64,000 bases of DNA from Verrucomicrobiaceae bacterium (GTDB lineage: Bacteria; Verrucomicrobiota; Verrucomicrobiia; Verrucomicrobiales; Verrucomicrobiaceae), in assembly GCA_015075365.1 (NCBI GenBank), contig JABTUN010000001.1, positions 496,001 to 560,000 of the forward strand. Direction: 5' to 3'. Position numbers and translations under genes: made by a program. The notes under the pieces were generated by a model. It searched no databases. It had not been told where the DNA came from and saw only the letters and a list, made by a program, of their open reading frames with translations. Of this stretch, positions 26,622-35,454 are shown one piece after another. Every line of letters begins with the position of its first letter. Within the stretch, counting starts at the first letter, position 1.

Positions 26622-28619
26622 ATGAAGCACCTCATCCTCGCGCTCTTGTGCGGCTCCACCCTGGCCGCTGAGTCCACGCTCACGCCGCTCAAATACAACA
26701 ATCCCGGTCTCGTCGTCGATCTCGGCGTCGGACTGTGGGCCTGGCCGCTGCCGATGGACTTCGATGGCGATGGCGATCTCGATCTCGTGGTGAACTGCCC
26801 GGACAAGCCCTACAACGGCATCTACTTCTTCGAAAACGCCAGCGGCGACACCGCGAAGACCAAGATGCCCGTCTTCAAACCCGCCAAGCGCATCAGCAAA
26901 GGCGCTCAAAACGTGCAGGTCAGCTACCTCGACGGCAAACCGGTCGTGCTCACGCCCGGCAACGCGCATCCTGATTTCCTCAAGACCGGCATCGAGCAAC
27001 AAGTGAAGCTCGGCCCGCCGGCGAACGTCCACATGAACAAAGTCCGCGCCAACATGTGGCGCATGGTCGATTTCGAGGGTGATGGCAAAAACGATCTCAT
27101 CGTCGGTGTCGGCGACTGGACCGAATACGGTTGGGACAACGCCTACACCGCCGACGGCCGCTGGATGAACGGCCCGCTGCGTGGCTATGTGTATCTGCTG
27201 AGCAACACCGGCACGAACGAAGCGCCGAAGTATGACAAGCCGAAGAAGATCAACGCCACCGACCGCCCCGTGGAAACCTTTGGCTGGCCTTCGCCGAATT
27301 TTGGCGACTTCGACAACGACGGCGACCTCGATCTGCTCTGCGGCGAGTTCCTCGATGGCTTCACCTACTTCCAAAACACCGGCACTCGCACCAAACCGAA
27401 GTATGCCCTCGGCGTGCGTTTGAAAGCCGACACGGGCAAGTATCTCACGATGGATCTGGAGATGATCACGCCAACGGCCATCGACTGGGACAAGGATGGC
27501 GACCTCGATCTCATCTGCGGCGATGAAGATGGTCGTGTGGCCTTCATCGAGCACACCGGCAAGTTCGACAACAAAGCGCCCGTGTATGCCGAGCCTCGCT
27601 ATTTCCAGCAGGAGGCCGATCAGGTAAAGTTCGGCGCATTGGTCACGCCTGTCGGTTTCGATTGGGATGGCGATGGCGACACCGATCTCATCTGCGGCAA
27701 TACCGCGGGCTATGTCGCCTTCATTGAAAACCTCAGCGGCAAAGGCGTGGAGCAGCCGAAATGGGCCGCGCCGGTCAAACTCACCGCCGCAGGCAAAGTC
27801 ATCCGCCCGATGGCCGGACCGAATGGCAGCATCCAGGGCCCCTGCGAGGCCAAATGGGGCTACACGACGCAAACCGTGGCTGATTGGGATCAGGACGGCC
27901 TTCCCGATCTCCTGCTCAACTCCATCCTCGGCAAAGTCGTGTGGTACAAGAACATCGGCACACGTCAAAAGCCGCAACTCGCCGCCGCCCAGCCCATCGA
28001 AGTCGAATGGAACGGCGAGCAGCCTCACCTCGCTTACGGCTGGCTGCGTCCGGATGGCAAAGCGCTGCTCACACAGTGGCGCACGACGCCTGTCGGAGTC
28101 GATTGGAACAAAGACGGCCTTACCGACCTCGTCATGCTCGATCAGGAAGGCTATCTCGCGTTCTTTGAGCGTGCGAAGCAGGGCGACAAGCTCGTGCTCA
28201 AACATCCGCAGCGAGTGATTTGCGCCTCCAAAGAGTCCGCGAAGCCGGGAGTGCTCGATAAGGCTCTCGAACACCTCAAAGTGAAGACGCCGGTCGCGAT
28301 GACGCCCGGCGAGCCTCTTCGCCTCAACAGCGGCATTGCCGGCAAGAGCGGTCGTCGCAAGATCTGCATCATGGATTGGGATCAGGACGGTCAGCTCGAC
28401 ATCCTGCTCAACTCCGCCAACGCCAACTTCCTCCGCCAGGAAAGCGCTGCCGACGGCAAATGGTTCTTCACCGATATGGGCCTGCTTTCCGATGCGAACA
28501 TCGAAGGCCACGACGTGAGCCCCACAACGGTCGATTTTAATGCGGATGGCCTGCCTGACTTCGTCGGCGGGGCTGAGGATGGGCATCTGTATTATATGCG
28601 CAATCCGAAGGCGAAGTGA
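26622..28619 (+). CDS. FG-GAP / VCBS repeat exported protein
   Basis: A 665-residue secreted protein starting MKHLILALLCGSTLAAES (signal peptide); an upstream in-frame ATG at 26601 adds seven residues. At least seven calcium-binding FG-GAP blades are visible as D-x-D-x-D-G-x-x-D loops: DFDGDGDLDLVV, DFEGDGKNDLIV, DFDNDGDLDLLC, DWDKDGDLDLIC, DWDGDGDTDLIC, DWDQDGLPDLLL and DWDQDGQLDILL. This is an integrin-like beta-propeller. Such proteins bind ligands or polysaccharides at the surface or periplasm, with no enzymatic motif seen. It converges with a small membrane protein, five bases apart. Confidence 0.92.
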   Translation: MKHLILALLCGSTLAAESTLTPLKYNNPGLVVDLGVGLWAWPLPMDFDGDGDLDLVVNCPDKPYNGIYFFENASGDTAKTKMPVFKPAKRISKGAQNVQVSYLDGKPVVLTPGNAHPDFLKTGIEQQVKLGPPANVHMNKVRANMWRMVDFEGDGKNDLIVGVGDWTEYGWDNAYTADGRWMNGPLRGYVYLLSNTGTNEAPKYDKPKKINATDRPVETFGWPSPNFGDFDNDGDLDLLCGEFLDGFTYFQNTGTRTKPKYALGVRLKADTGKYLTMDLEMITPTAIDWDKDGDLDLICGDEDGRVAFIEHTGKFDNKAPVYAEPRYFQQEADQVKFGALVTPVGFDWDGDGDTDLICGNTAGYVAFIENLSGKGVEQPKWAAPVKLTAAGKVIRPMAGPNGSIQGPCEAKWGYTTQTVADWDQDGLPDLLLNSILGKVVWYKNIGTRQKPQLAAAQPIEVEWNGEQPHLAYGWLRPDGKALLTQWRTTPVGVDWNKDGLTDLVMLDQEGYLAFFERAKQGDKLVLKHPQRVICASKESAKPGVLDKALEHLKVKTPVAMTPGEPLRLNSGIAGKSGRRKICIMDWDQDGQLDILLNSANANFLRQESAADGKWFFTDMGLLSDANIEGHDVSPTTVDFNADGLPDFVGGAEDGHLYYMRNPKAK

Positions 28620-28623
28620 TGAC

Positions 28624-28998
28624 TCAGCCTTTGCATAGGTCGATCAAAGCCACCAAGATTTGCACAATAGCAAGCACGCAGGCTGCCACAGACGCTGCCA
28701 GAGCCATGTATGAGACTCTCAGAGCGAGTTTTGCAGTCTTATCGCTTTCGTTTGCCGCTCTGGCCGTCAACGATGCAAGGCGCTTGTTAGCGTGTAATTG
28801 ATTGTCATCTTTACTGCGTTTTTGAAGAAGCTCGTCGTGGATGTCCGTCAACAATTGCTCGAACGGTTTGTCAGAATCAATTGCCGCGATTGCTTCGGCA
28901 ACTTTCCTGACCTGCGCTTGGGTCAACATCTTGAGTTTGTCTTCTGGGAGGTTGGCCTTTTCTGTGGTGGATAGCTGTGAGAATTCGTCCTCAGTCAT
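28624..28998 (-). CDS. Hypothetical small protein with C-terminal membrane helix
   Basis: A 124-residue protein. The N-terminal 85 residues are charged and helical, with EDELLQKRSK-like acidic/basic alternation suggesting a coiled coil. A single transmembrane helix lies at about 94-119 (VSYMALAASVAACVLAIVQILVALI), ending DLCKG. There is no signal peptide, so it is probably a tail-anchored protein facing the cytoplasm. Codon use and base composition are less GC-rich than in the adjacent FG-GAP gene. I do not recognise the family. Confidence 0.6.
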   Translation of the reverse strand: MTEDEFSQLSTTEKANLPEDKLKMLTQAQVRKVAEAIAAIDSDKPFEQLLTDIHDELLQKRSKDDNQLHANKRLASLTARAANESDKTAKLALRVSYMALAASVAACVLAIVQILVALIDLCKG

Positions 28999-29064
28999 CG
29001 GGTATTGTAAGGCGGATCAGCCTGTTGCAAAGACTTGCATTGGCACAGTGACGATCTAGCAGAA

Positions 29065-29820
29065 ATGATGCCCTTACTCGAACTCCTGTCCCTCATCGCT
29101 GCCGGTTGCACGGCGGGGGCGGTGAACGCGGTGGCGGGCGGAGGGACGTTGCTGACGTTTCCGGTGCTGCTGATGTGCGGCACGCCGCCGGTGATGGCGA
29201 ATGCGACGAGCACGGTGGGCCTCGTGATCGGCACCGCGGGCAGCATCGTGAGCTTTCGCGGGCATTTGCGGGCGATTCGGGAGCTGCTTTGGCGGTTTGT
29301 GCCGATCTGCCTCGTCGGTGCGGCGATTGGGAGCTGGTTGCTGACGCAGACGAGTGACGATCAGTTTTCGAAGCTCATCCCGTTCCTCGTTTTGTTCGCG
29401 ACGGTGCTGTTTTTCATCCAGGGCTTTCTGCGCAAAGGTCCATCGCAGCAGAAGACGAGGACGCTTTGGTTCTCGCTGGCGCTGCAACTGCCCGTGGCCA
29501 TCTACGGCGCGTTTTTTGGCGCGGGAATCGGCATCCTGATGCTCGCCTCGTTCGGCTTCATGGGGATGACGCACATCCATGAGATGAACGCGATGAAAAA
29601 CCTGCTCGGCAGCCTCATCAACGTCGTCGCGGCCGTGTGGTTCATCGCCGCAGGCATGGTGAACTGGCCGCAGGCGCTCGCGCTGACCGCCGGGGCGCTG
29701 GCGGGCTATTACTTCGGCGCGCATTTCTCCCAGCGCATCGAGCCGCGCCGCGTGCGGCATCTCATCACGGCAATCGGCTTCGTCATCTCGATCGTGATGT
29801 TCTGGAAGCAGTTTGGGTGA
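29065..29820 (+). CDS. TSUP / TauE-SafE family permease
   Basis: A 251-residue membrane protein with about eight hydrophobic segments in two half repeats. The first half has the family's AGAVNAVAGGGTLLTFPVLL motif and the second the paired block FGAGIGILMLASFGFMGMTHIHEMNAMKNLLG. TSUP proteins export or import sulfite, sulfonates or other organosulfur anions; specificity cannot be read here. Two adjacent ATGs (29065, 29068) are possible starts; the frame is open to 29035 but the extra residues are polar. Followed by a small lipoprotein gene. Confidence 0.9.
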   Translation: MMPLLELLSLIAAGCTAGAVNAVAGGGTLLTFPVLLMCGTPPVMANATSTVGLVIGTAGSIVSFRGHLRAIRELLWRFVPICLVGAAIGSWLLTQTSDDQFSKLIPFLVLFATVLFFIQGFLRKGPSQQKTRTLWFSLALQLPVAIYGAFFGAGIGILMLASFGFMGMTHIHEMNAMKNLLGSLINVVAAVWFIAAGMVNWPQALALTAGALAGYYFGAHFSQRIEPRRVRHLITAIGFVISIVMFWKQFG

Positions 29821-29851
29821 CAGCCCCGCGGATCGCGGCTATGGGCACGCC

Positions 29852-30193
29852 ATGCCCTCCAGGCTCTTTTGCCCGCTTCTCGTGCTGTCGCTCAGCAGTT
29901 GCTCCCTCGTCACCATGCCCATCGGCGCGGCGGGCAGTCTGGCCACGGCAACGGTGAAAGCCACTGGTGGTGTGGCGAAAGCAGGCGTGCAGGCCATGGG
30001 ACGCCCGTCGCAGCCGCAGCAGCCTCCGCCTCAACAGCAGGCGTATCCGCAGCAGCCTTATTACCCTCCGCAACCGTATCCGGCCTACTACCCGCCGCCG
30101 CAGCAGCAAGCCTATCCGTATCCGCCGCAGCAACAGCAGCCGCAGGGCTACTGGTATCAAGGCCGCTGGTATCCCTACGCGCCTCAGCGCTGA
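29852..30193 (+). CDS. Small Pro/Gln/Tyr-rich lipoprotein
   Basis: A 113-residue protein whose first 17 residues (MPSRLFCPLLVLSLSSC) form a lipoprotein signal with the lipobox LSSC. After a short helical Ala/Gly region (20-48) the rest is low-complexity, dominated by Pro, Gln and Tyr (QPPPQQQAYPQQPYY and similar), ending YWYQGRWYPYAP. Such tails are found in envelope lipoproteins that span or bind cell-wall polymers. It overlaps the convergent oxidoreductase by 10 bases. Function unknown. Confidence 0.7.
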   Translation: MPSRLFCPLLVLSLSSCSLVTMPIGAAGSLATATVKATGGVAKAGVQAMGRPSQPQQPPPQQQAYPQQPYYPPQPYPAYYPPPQQQAYPYPPQQQQPQGYWYQGRWYPYAPQR

Positions 30194-31353
30194 GCGCGCG
30201 CGCCGTCGGATGAAACCGCCACCGGCTCACGCCAGCGGTAGCGCTGCGTCCACGCGTTTGGCTTTTGCTCGACGACATCCGCGATGATGCCGCCCATCAC
30301 CGGCGTGAACTTGAACGCATGGCCCGAATCGCCCGCCGCGACGATCAATCCGGCATACTCACGGTCGTGATCGATCCAAAACGCGCCATCAAAGGTGTCG
30401 CAGTAAAGACACACGCGATTCGAGAAGACTGGAGCGTCGGCGAGCGACGGAAAGGTATCGCGCAAGAAGGCGCGGTAGCGCTCTTCTTCGCCTGCGGGGA
30501 TCACACGCGCGTCGCTGGCATTCACGCGCCGGCCCACGCCATGATTGGCGACTTTCACGAGGCCGTCGGCGTTTGCCGGGAAGCCATACCAGCCTGTCCG
30601 TGCGATGTCCGCGCCCCAGACCGGAAACTGCGGTGCGCGATAGCGCCCGGGATTCGACGGCTGGAAGTGAAAAACGGTCTGCGCGGTCGTCCACATGACG
30701 TTTTGCAGATGCGGCAGCATTTCCGGCGTCCACGCGCCCGCGGCGACCAAAACGAGATCCGCGTTCCAAACGCGTCCATCGGCCGATTTGACGCCGTGGC
30801 AGCATCCGTCGGTCAAAACCGGCCACGGGGCCTGAATTTGCTCAACCAGCTCGATTCCGACCTCGCGCGCCTCTTGAGCCAGCATGGCGATGACGCGTCC
30901 GCTTTCCACCCAGCCGCCGACAGGGTTCAAATAGCCCTCCGGATAGCGATCCGCGTTCCAAACGGGATGGTTGTCACGCAGCATGGCCGCGTCCGTGTGA
31001 TGCAGCGTGTGACCGAGGCCGCGCAGGTAGTGAAAGCTGTCGTGCTCAAAGCCGCCGGGCGTCATGGCATCACGCGACATGACGAGAAAGCCATCCTCGT
31101 GATACAAATCAACGCCCCAGCGCCGGTTCCACGCCTTCCAGCGCTCGATGCTGAGCACGCCCATGGCAGTATGCTGAGCGTCCGCGGCGTAATCCATGCG
31201 CACGACCTTGCTGATGTCCGTCGAGGCCGCGTCGGGGTGCGGCAGCACGCCTGAATCGAGGAGCGTGACCTTCCAGCCACGCACACGCAACTCCAGCGCC
31301 GCCGTAAGGCCGAAACAACCGCCACCGAGGATCAAAATCGAACCAGAAGTCAT
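30184..31353 (-). CDS. FAD-dependent oxidoreductase (DAAO/sarcosine oxidase-like)
   Basis: A 389-residue DAO-family flavoprotein. The dinucleotide-binding motif GGGCFG (Gly10, Gly12, Gly15) follows the first strand SILILGG. The middle carries GWVESGRVIAMLAQEAREVG and the C-terminal FAD-binding block GDSGHAFKFTPVMGGI, matching monomeric sarcosine oxidase or N-methyl-tryptophan oxidase types in which a Cys of that block often carries FAD covalently; here the position is not a clear Cys, so covalent attachment is doubtful. It oxidises an amine or amino acid, substrate unknown. tRNA-Thr lies just upstream on the same strand. Confidence 0.88.
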   Translation of the reverse strand: MTSGSILILGGGCFGLTAALELRVRGWKVTLLDSGVLPHPDAASTDISKVVRMDYAADAQHTAMGVLSIERWKAWNRRWGVDLYHEDGFLVMSRDAMTPGGFEHDSFHYLRGLGHTLHHTDAAMLRDNHPVWNADRYPEGYLNPVGGWVESGRVIAMLAQEAREVGIELVEQIQAPWPVLTDGCCHGVKSADGRVWNADLVLVAAGAWTPEMLPHLQNVMWTTAQTVFHFQPSNPGRYRAPQFPVWGADIARTGWYGFPANADGLVKVANHGVGRRVNASDARVIPAGEEERYRAFLRDTFPSLADAPVFSNRVCLYCDTFDGAFWIDHDREYAGLIVAAGDSGHAFKFTPVMGGIIADVVEQKPNAWTQRYRWREPVAVSSDGARAQR

Positions 31354-31375
31354 GCGGACGAGATGAGGAGTGAAG

Positions 31376-31450
31376 TGGAGCCAGCAGTCGGAATCGAACC
31401 GACGACCAGCGGTTTACAAAACCGCTGCTCTACCGCTGAGCTATGCTGGC
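31376..31450 (-). tRNA. tRNA-Thr (anticodon TGT)
   Basis: The minus strand reads GCCAGCA (acceptor) TA GCTC-AGCGGTAG-AGC (D arm) A GCGGT-TTTGTAA-ACCGC (anticodon arm), TGGTC, GTCGG-TTCGATT-CCGAC (T arm) and TGCTGGC, followed by T and an encoded CCA. The stems pair fully. The anticodon at loop positions 34-36 is TGT, decoding Thr ACA/ACN. Confidence 0.96.
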
Positions 31451-31546
31451 CTGTTCTTCGGGGTCGCGAGACTAATCGACGAGTTCGATTCGGCAAATGG
31501 ATTTCCGAGCTGGCATGCGGTTCGAGGCTCGCCAACGATGCGGCGC

Positions 31547-32140
31547 ATGCCTTCGCTTGTTTTTGCCACGTCCAACGCCCACAAGACCCAGGAAGTCCGC
31601 GCCATGATGCCGGGCTTTGACATCTCCGACCTTCGTGATCATCCCGGCCTGATACTGCCGGAGGAGACGGGCGAAACGTTTGAGGCAAACGCGATCATCA
31701 AGGCGGCGGGTGGCAGCGCGCATCTGCCGGGCCTGCTGGTTCTGGCGGATGACTCCGGCCTCGAAGTCGATGCGCTCGGCGGCGCGCCGGGAGTGCGTTC
31801 CGCGCGGTATTCCGGCGAAAACGCCACAGACGCGAGCAATCGCGAAAAACTGAAGCTGGAGATCGCGAAGCTGCCGGGCTCCCCTGCCCTGACCGCACGC
31901 TTCCGCTGCTGCATGGCGCTCGTGCGCGATGGAAGGACGCTGCATGTGGCGCATGGCACGGTGGAGGGCTGTCTGATCACACAGGAGCAGGGCGCGGGCG
32001 GATTCGGCTACGATCCGTTGTTCGTGCCGGAGGGTTTTGAGGACACGTTTGGCGTGCTGCCGGCCGAAACGAAAAACCAGCTCAGCCACCGCGCCCGCGC
32101 GCTGGCGCAGATGTCCGCGTGGATGCGGGAGAACCTGTGA
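31547..32140 (+). CDS. rdgB: XTP/dITP diphosphatase (RdgB/HAM1 family)
   Basis: A 197-residue house-cleaning enzyme that hydrolyses dITP, XTP and ITP to monophosphates. The N-terminal substrate loop (VFATSNAHKTQEVR), LADDSGLEVDALGGAPGVRSARYSG and the C-terminal GFGYDPLFVPEG and SHRARAL motifs are all intact. The frame runs back through the tRNA on the opposite strand, so the start must be near 31538 or 31547; the latter gives the standard MPSLVFATSN. Its TGA overlaps the GTG start of the next gene, implying coupling. Confidence 0.95.
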   Translation: MPSLVFATSNAHKTQEVRAMMPGFDISDLRDHPGLILPEETGETFEANAIIKAAGGSAHLPGLLVLADDSGLEVDALGGAPGVRSARYSGENATDASNREKLKLEIAKLPGSPALTARFRCCMALVRDGRTLHVAHGTVEGCLITQEQGAGGFGYDPLFVPEGFEDTFGVLPAETKNQLSHRARALAQMSAWMRENL

Positions 32141-32961
32141 AACACCCGCTGCTGCTGTTTTCCGCCGCCCTGCTGGCCGCCTGCGTGTCCCCACCACCGC
32201 CGGCGCTGCCGGTGGAGACTCCCTCTGATTTCACGCCTGCGCCATCGCAGCCGGTGGAAGCGCCCGCGTCACAGCGGCGCGTGCGTCCGCTCGTGAGCGG
32301 TCATGCGTGGCTGCATGAGTTTGAAGCCGGCGGGGCCGCCTGGCAGGTGATTGTGTTCGACAGCCGACAAAACACGCTGTGCGTGGTCGATCAGCCGGAT
32401 TCCCGGGGCGGTGGCGGCGCGCTGGATCATGTGCTCATCGCCGCGGGAGCCATCGCGGGCGTCAACGGCGGCTTTTTCTCGCCGGACTTCGCGCCGCTGG
32501 GCCTCATGATCGCGGATGGCCGCCGCACTGGCGCTTGGCAGTCGAACAAACTGCTCACCGGCGCGCTGGTCGTGACCGGGGGCGCACCGCGGCTGGTCTG
32601 GAACGCGGAAGGGCGTCGTGAAGCCGGGGCGTCGGATTTTTTACAGGCCGGTCCGCGTCTCGTGGACGGTGGAAAGGCGATGACGAGCCTCGACCGGTCG
32701 AAAAATGCCGCGCGCACCTTCCTGGCGACGAATGGCGCTCACCTATGGGCCGCCGGTGTCGTGCGGAGCACCTCGCTGGCGGATCTGGGCCGGCTGCTGG
32801 CCTCACGTGATCTCATTCCCGGCTTCCACATCGAACGCGCGCTCAATCTCGACGGCGGACGCTCCTCGGCGCTGTTTGCGCGACTTGGCGACGGGACGTG
32901 CATCCGTGATCCCGGCTGGTCCACGGTTCGGAATTACGTCGCCATCGTGCCGCGGCGTTAA
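32137..32961 (+). CDS. Phosphodiester glycosidase family (NAGPA/DUF2233) lipoprotein
   Basis: A 274-residue lipoprotein that starts with GTG overlapping the rdgB stop (GTGA). The signal VKHPLLLFSAALLAAC ends in the lipobox LAAC, followed by a Pro-rich linker. The catalytic domain runs from about residue 50 with GVNGGFFSPDFAPLGLMIADG, LQAGPRLVDGG and the C-terminal ALNLDGGRSSALFA, the last being the conserved DGGxSS of NAGPA proteins. The family cleaves N-acetylglucosamine phosphodiesters or related exopolysaccharide linkages. The short overlap suggests a two-gene transcript, with no evident functional link. Confidence 0.88.
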   Translation: MKHPLLLFSAALLAACVSPPPPALPVETPSDFTPAPSQPVEAPASQRRVRPLVSGHAWLHEFEAGGAAWQVIVFDSRQNTLCVVDQPDSRGGGGALDHVLIAAGAIAGVNGGFFSPDFAPLGLMIADGRRTGAWQSNKLLTGALVVTGGAPRLVWNAEGRREAGASDFLQAGPRLVDGGKAMTSLDRSKNAARTFLATNGAHLWAAGVVRSTSLADLGRLLASRDLIPGFHIERALNLDGGRSSALFARLGDGTCIRDPGWSTVRNYVAIVPRR

Positions 32962-33011
32962 TTTCGCCGGAAGACGGTCCACGCGTTGCCAGTTGGCATT
33001 CAGGGCCTAGG

Positions 33012-34898
33012 ATGCACGCATCCCCAGGAGGCTGCGATTTGACCTTTTCTCCCCGTGAATGGCTTGCCGGCGTGCGTCACACCACGCAGCGGGTGGTCGC
33101 GCTCACACGGCACGTTATTTCCGACAGCGCGCTGGACCCCTTCCCGCTGCGGCGCGCCTTGCTGGGGTATGGAAGGAGAACCTTCCGCTCCGATCTGCGC
33201 GCCGGCGCCACGGTGGCGATGATCGACATCCCGCAGGGCATGGCCTACGCGCTCATCGCTGGCCTGCCGCTGCACTACGGCATCACCTGCTCCGCGGTGG
33301 CGGCCATCATCGGCCCGCTGCTGGCCAGCTCACGCCAGACGATCCTGGGGCCGACGAATGCGACGGCGTTCATGGTGTTCTCCTACTTTGCTGCCTACCC
33401 GCAGCTTGACCGCGTGTCGATGATGCCGCTGCTTGTCTTCATGACAGCCGCGCTGCTGCTGGCAGGCGCGTTTCTGCGCGTGGCGGACCTCACGCAGTAC
33501 ATCAGCCGGACCGTCATCGTGGCCTATGTCACCGGCGCGGCGCTGCTGATCACGGCGAGCCAGCTCCCGGTGCTCCTGGGCATTCCCATGGAGGTCATCA
33601 ACGGAGGCCTGCAGCCCGCGATCACGCTGCCGGGGCACGTGTTCCGCATCCTCCGCAGCCTGGGCTCCGCCGAATGGCTGAGCATCGCCTGCGCTGCCTC
33701 GACGCTGTCGATTTACCTGTTTTTGAAAGCGTGGAAGCCGCGCTGGCCGGTCTTTGCGATCACGCTGGTGAGCGTGTCCCTGCTGTGGTGGGGGCTGGGC
33801 GGATTTGGCGTGGAGGTGACCACCTTCAAAGACGCCACCTTCACCTGGCGGGAACTGCTGCCGGTTTTTCCAGACTTCGTCTCTGCCGACGCGCTGACGG
33901 ACTCCAGCCGGCTGTTCGGGCTGGCGCTGGCGCTGGCTTTCCTCACGACGATGGAGACCAGCGTCATGGCACGCACTCTGGCGGGGCGCGCGGGCCACCG
34001 CGTGGATCAGAACCAGGACATGTTGAGCCTCGGCGCGGCCAATCTCGCCTGCGCGTATCTCAGCGGCATGCCCGCGTCCTGCTCGCTCACACGCTCCGCG
34101 CTGAACTACATGAGCGGCGCGCGCACGGCGTTTGCCAGCATGTGGAACGGCGTCTTCTGCCTCGTGGGCGCGCTCACACTGGGGTCCGCTGTCGGGCACA
34201 TTCCGCGCCCCGCGCTGGCCGCGCTGGTGGCGTGCGTGGCCATGTCCCTGCTGAACCGGCGCCAGATCCGCATTTGCATGCGCGCCACGCGTTCGGACGC
34301 GGTGGTGTTCCTCGTCACGCTGACGGCCGCCTGCATGCTGCCCCTGCATGTGGCGATCTTCCTCGGCGTCGGCCTTTCGGTCATCCTGTATTTGAGAAAG
34401 GCCGCGCGGCCGCAGCTCATCGAGTACGAGTTCAACGCGGAGGGAAACCTGGCGGAGGCGAAGCGCGGCGCGCGGCAGCATCCCTCGATTTCCATTGTGC
34501 ATGTCGAGGGGGAGCTGTTTTTCGGCGCGGCGGAGCTCTTCCGCACGCAGATCCAGCGCACCTTCGCCGATCCGAACCTGCGCATCGTCATCCTGCGCCT
34601 CAAAAACGCCCGCCACCTCGACGCCACGAGCGTCCTGGCCCTGGAGGAGCTGCTGCGCATCCTGCGCGCCGATGGACGCCACCTCATCATCAGCGGCGCC
34701 AGCAAAGATGTGTACCGCGTGCTGAAAAACTCCGGCCTCGTGGATGTTGTGGGGCGGGAGAACATCTTCCTCGCCAGCGCGGCCAATCCGAATCTCTCCA
34801 CCCGCAACGCGCTCAAGCGCGCGCAGGAGATCCTGGGCATCAAGGACGCCGAGGTGCGCATCTATTTTGACCCCTCGAAACAAGCGCAGGCCACCTGA
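33012..34898 (+). CDS. SulP-family anion transporter with STAS domain
   Basis: A 628-residue SLC26/SulP carrier. The transmembrane domain spans about residues 55-465, starting with the family block DLRAGATVAMIDIPQGMAYA and including LASSRQTILGPTNATA. The C-terminal STAS domain (about 490-600) has SIVHVEGELFFGAAELFR and NARHLDATSVLALEELL. Carriers of this family move sulfate, bicarbonate or other anions, usually with Na+ or H+. The N-terminal 50 residues are longer than usual and cytoplasmic. It is monocistronic or leads into rsfS 64 bases later. Confidence 0.93.
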   Translation: MHASPGGCDLTFSPREWLAGVRHTTQRVVALTRHVISDSALDPFPLRRALLGYGRRTFRSDLRAGATVAMIDIPQGMAYALIAGLPLHYGITCSAVAAIIGPLLASSRQTILGPTNATAFMVFSYFAAYPQLDRVSMMPLLVFMTAALLLAGAFLRVADLTQYISRTVIVAYVTGAALLITASQLPVLLGIPMEVINGGLQPAITLPGHVFRILRSLGSAEWLSIACAASTLSIYLFLKAWKPRWPVFAITLVSVSLLWWGLGGFGVEVTTFKDATFTWRELLPVFPDFVSADALTDSSRLFGLALALAFLTTMETSVMARTLAGRAGHRVDQNQDMLSLGAANLACAYLSGMPASCSLTRSALNYMSGARTAFASMWNGVFCLVGALTLGSAVGHIPRPALAALVACVAMSLLNRRQIRICMRATRSDAVVFLVTLTAACMLPLHVAIFLGVGLSVILYLRKAARPQLIEYEFNAEGNLAEAKRGARQHPSISIVHVEGELFFGAAELFRTQIQRTFADPNLRIVILRLKNARHLDATSVLALEELLRILRADGRHLIISGASKDVYRVLKNSGLVDVVGRENIFLASAANPNLSTRNALKRAQEILGIKDAEVRIYFDPSKQAQAT

Positions 34899-34962
34899 CG
34901 TGAAAAAGTACGGTGGAAAACCGCCATTCCGGGCTTACAAACAGCCCCAGCCTCTCAATTCC

Positions 34963-35445
34963 ATGGAAGACCTCGACATCGCACGCGCCTGCGCCGACCT
35001 CGCCGACGACAAAAAAGCCGAAAACATCCGCATCCTCGACCTGCGCGGACTTTCACCCGTCACGGACTGGTTTGTGCTTTGCAGCGCCCTCTCCGCCCCG
35101 CAGCTCCGCGCCGTGCGGGACCACATCGATGACGAGATGAAGGCGCGTCACGGCCAGCGCCCGCTCTACAAGGACGGCAGCTACGACAGCCAGTGGATGA
35201 TACTCGATTACGGCAATGTGATGGTCCACATCCTCACGCCGGAAAAGCGCGACTACTACTGCCTCGAAGAGCTCTGGGGCGACGCGCCCGAGATACCCCT
35301 GAAGGAAGAGACCGCCTTTGACGCCCCTGCGGAGCAGCGGACGGCCAAACCGGCCCGCAAGAAGCCCGCGGCCAAAAAAGCCGCCACCAAAAAGCCTGCC
35401 GCGAAAAAAACCGCCAAAGCCGCGCCCCGCAAAAAGACACGCTGA
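34963..35445 (+). CDS. rsfS: Ribosome silencing factor RsfS with H1-like basic tail
   Basis: A 160-residue RsfS (Iojap/DUF143) protein, which binds ribosomal protein L14 and blocks subunit joining under starvation. The core (1-110) has KKAENIRILDLRGLSPVTDWFVL, SAPQLRAVRDHIDDEMK and GNVMVHILTPEKRDYYCLEELWGDA. The extra 50 residues form a Lys/Ala/Pro tail of repeated PAAKK/KKPA units, as in histone H1-like proteins. Typical RsfS is about 105-120 residues. The ATG at 34963 gives the usual family start; in-frame codons upstream are not family-like. Confidence 0.95.
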   Translation: MEDLDIARACADLADDKKAENIRILDLRGLSPVTDWFVLCSALSAPQLRAVRDHIDDEMKARHGQRPLYKDGSYDSQWMILDYGNVMVHILTPEKRDYYCLEELWGDAPEIPLKEETAFDAPAEQRTAKPARKKPAAKKAATKKPAAKKTAKAAPRKKTR

Positions 35446-35454
35446 CGCCGGGCA

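Noticed and set aside
26568..28586. A 672-codon frame on the minus strand opposite the FG-GAP gene
   Set aside because: The + strand has seven D-x-D-x-D-G-x-x-D repeats and a signal peptide; the antisense frame has no motif and mirrors the repeats.
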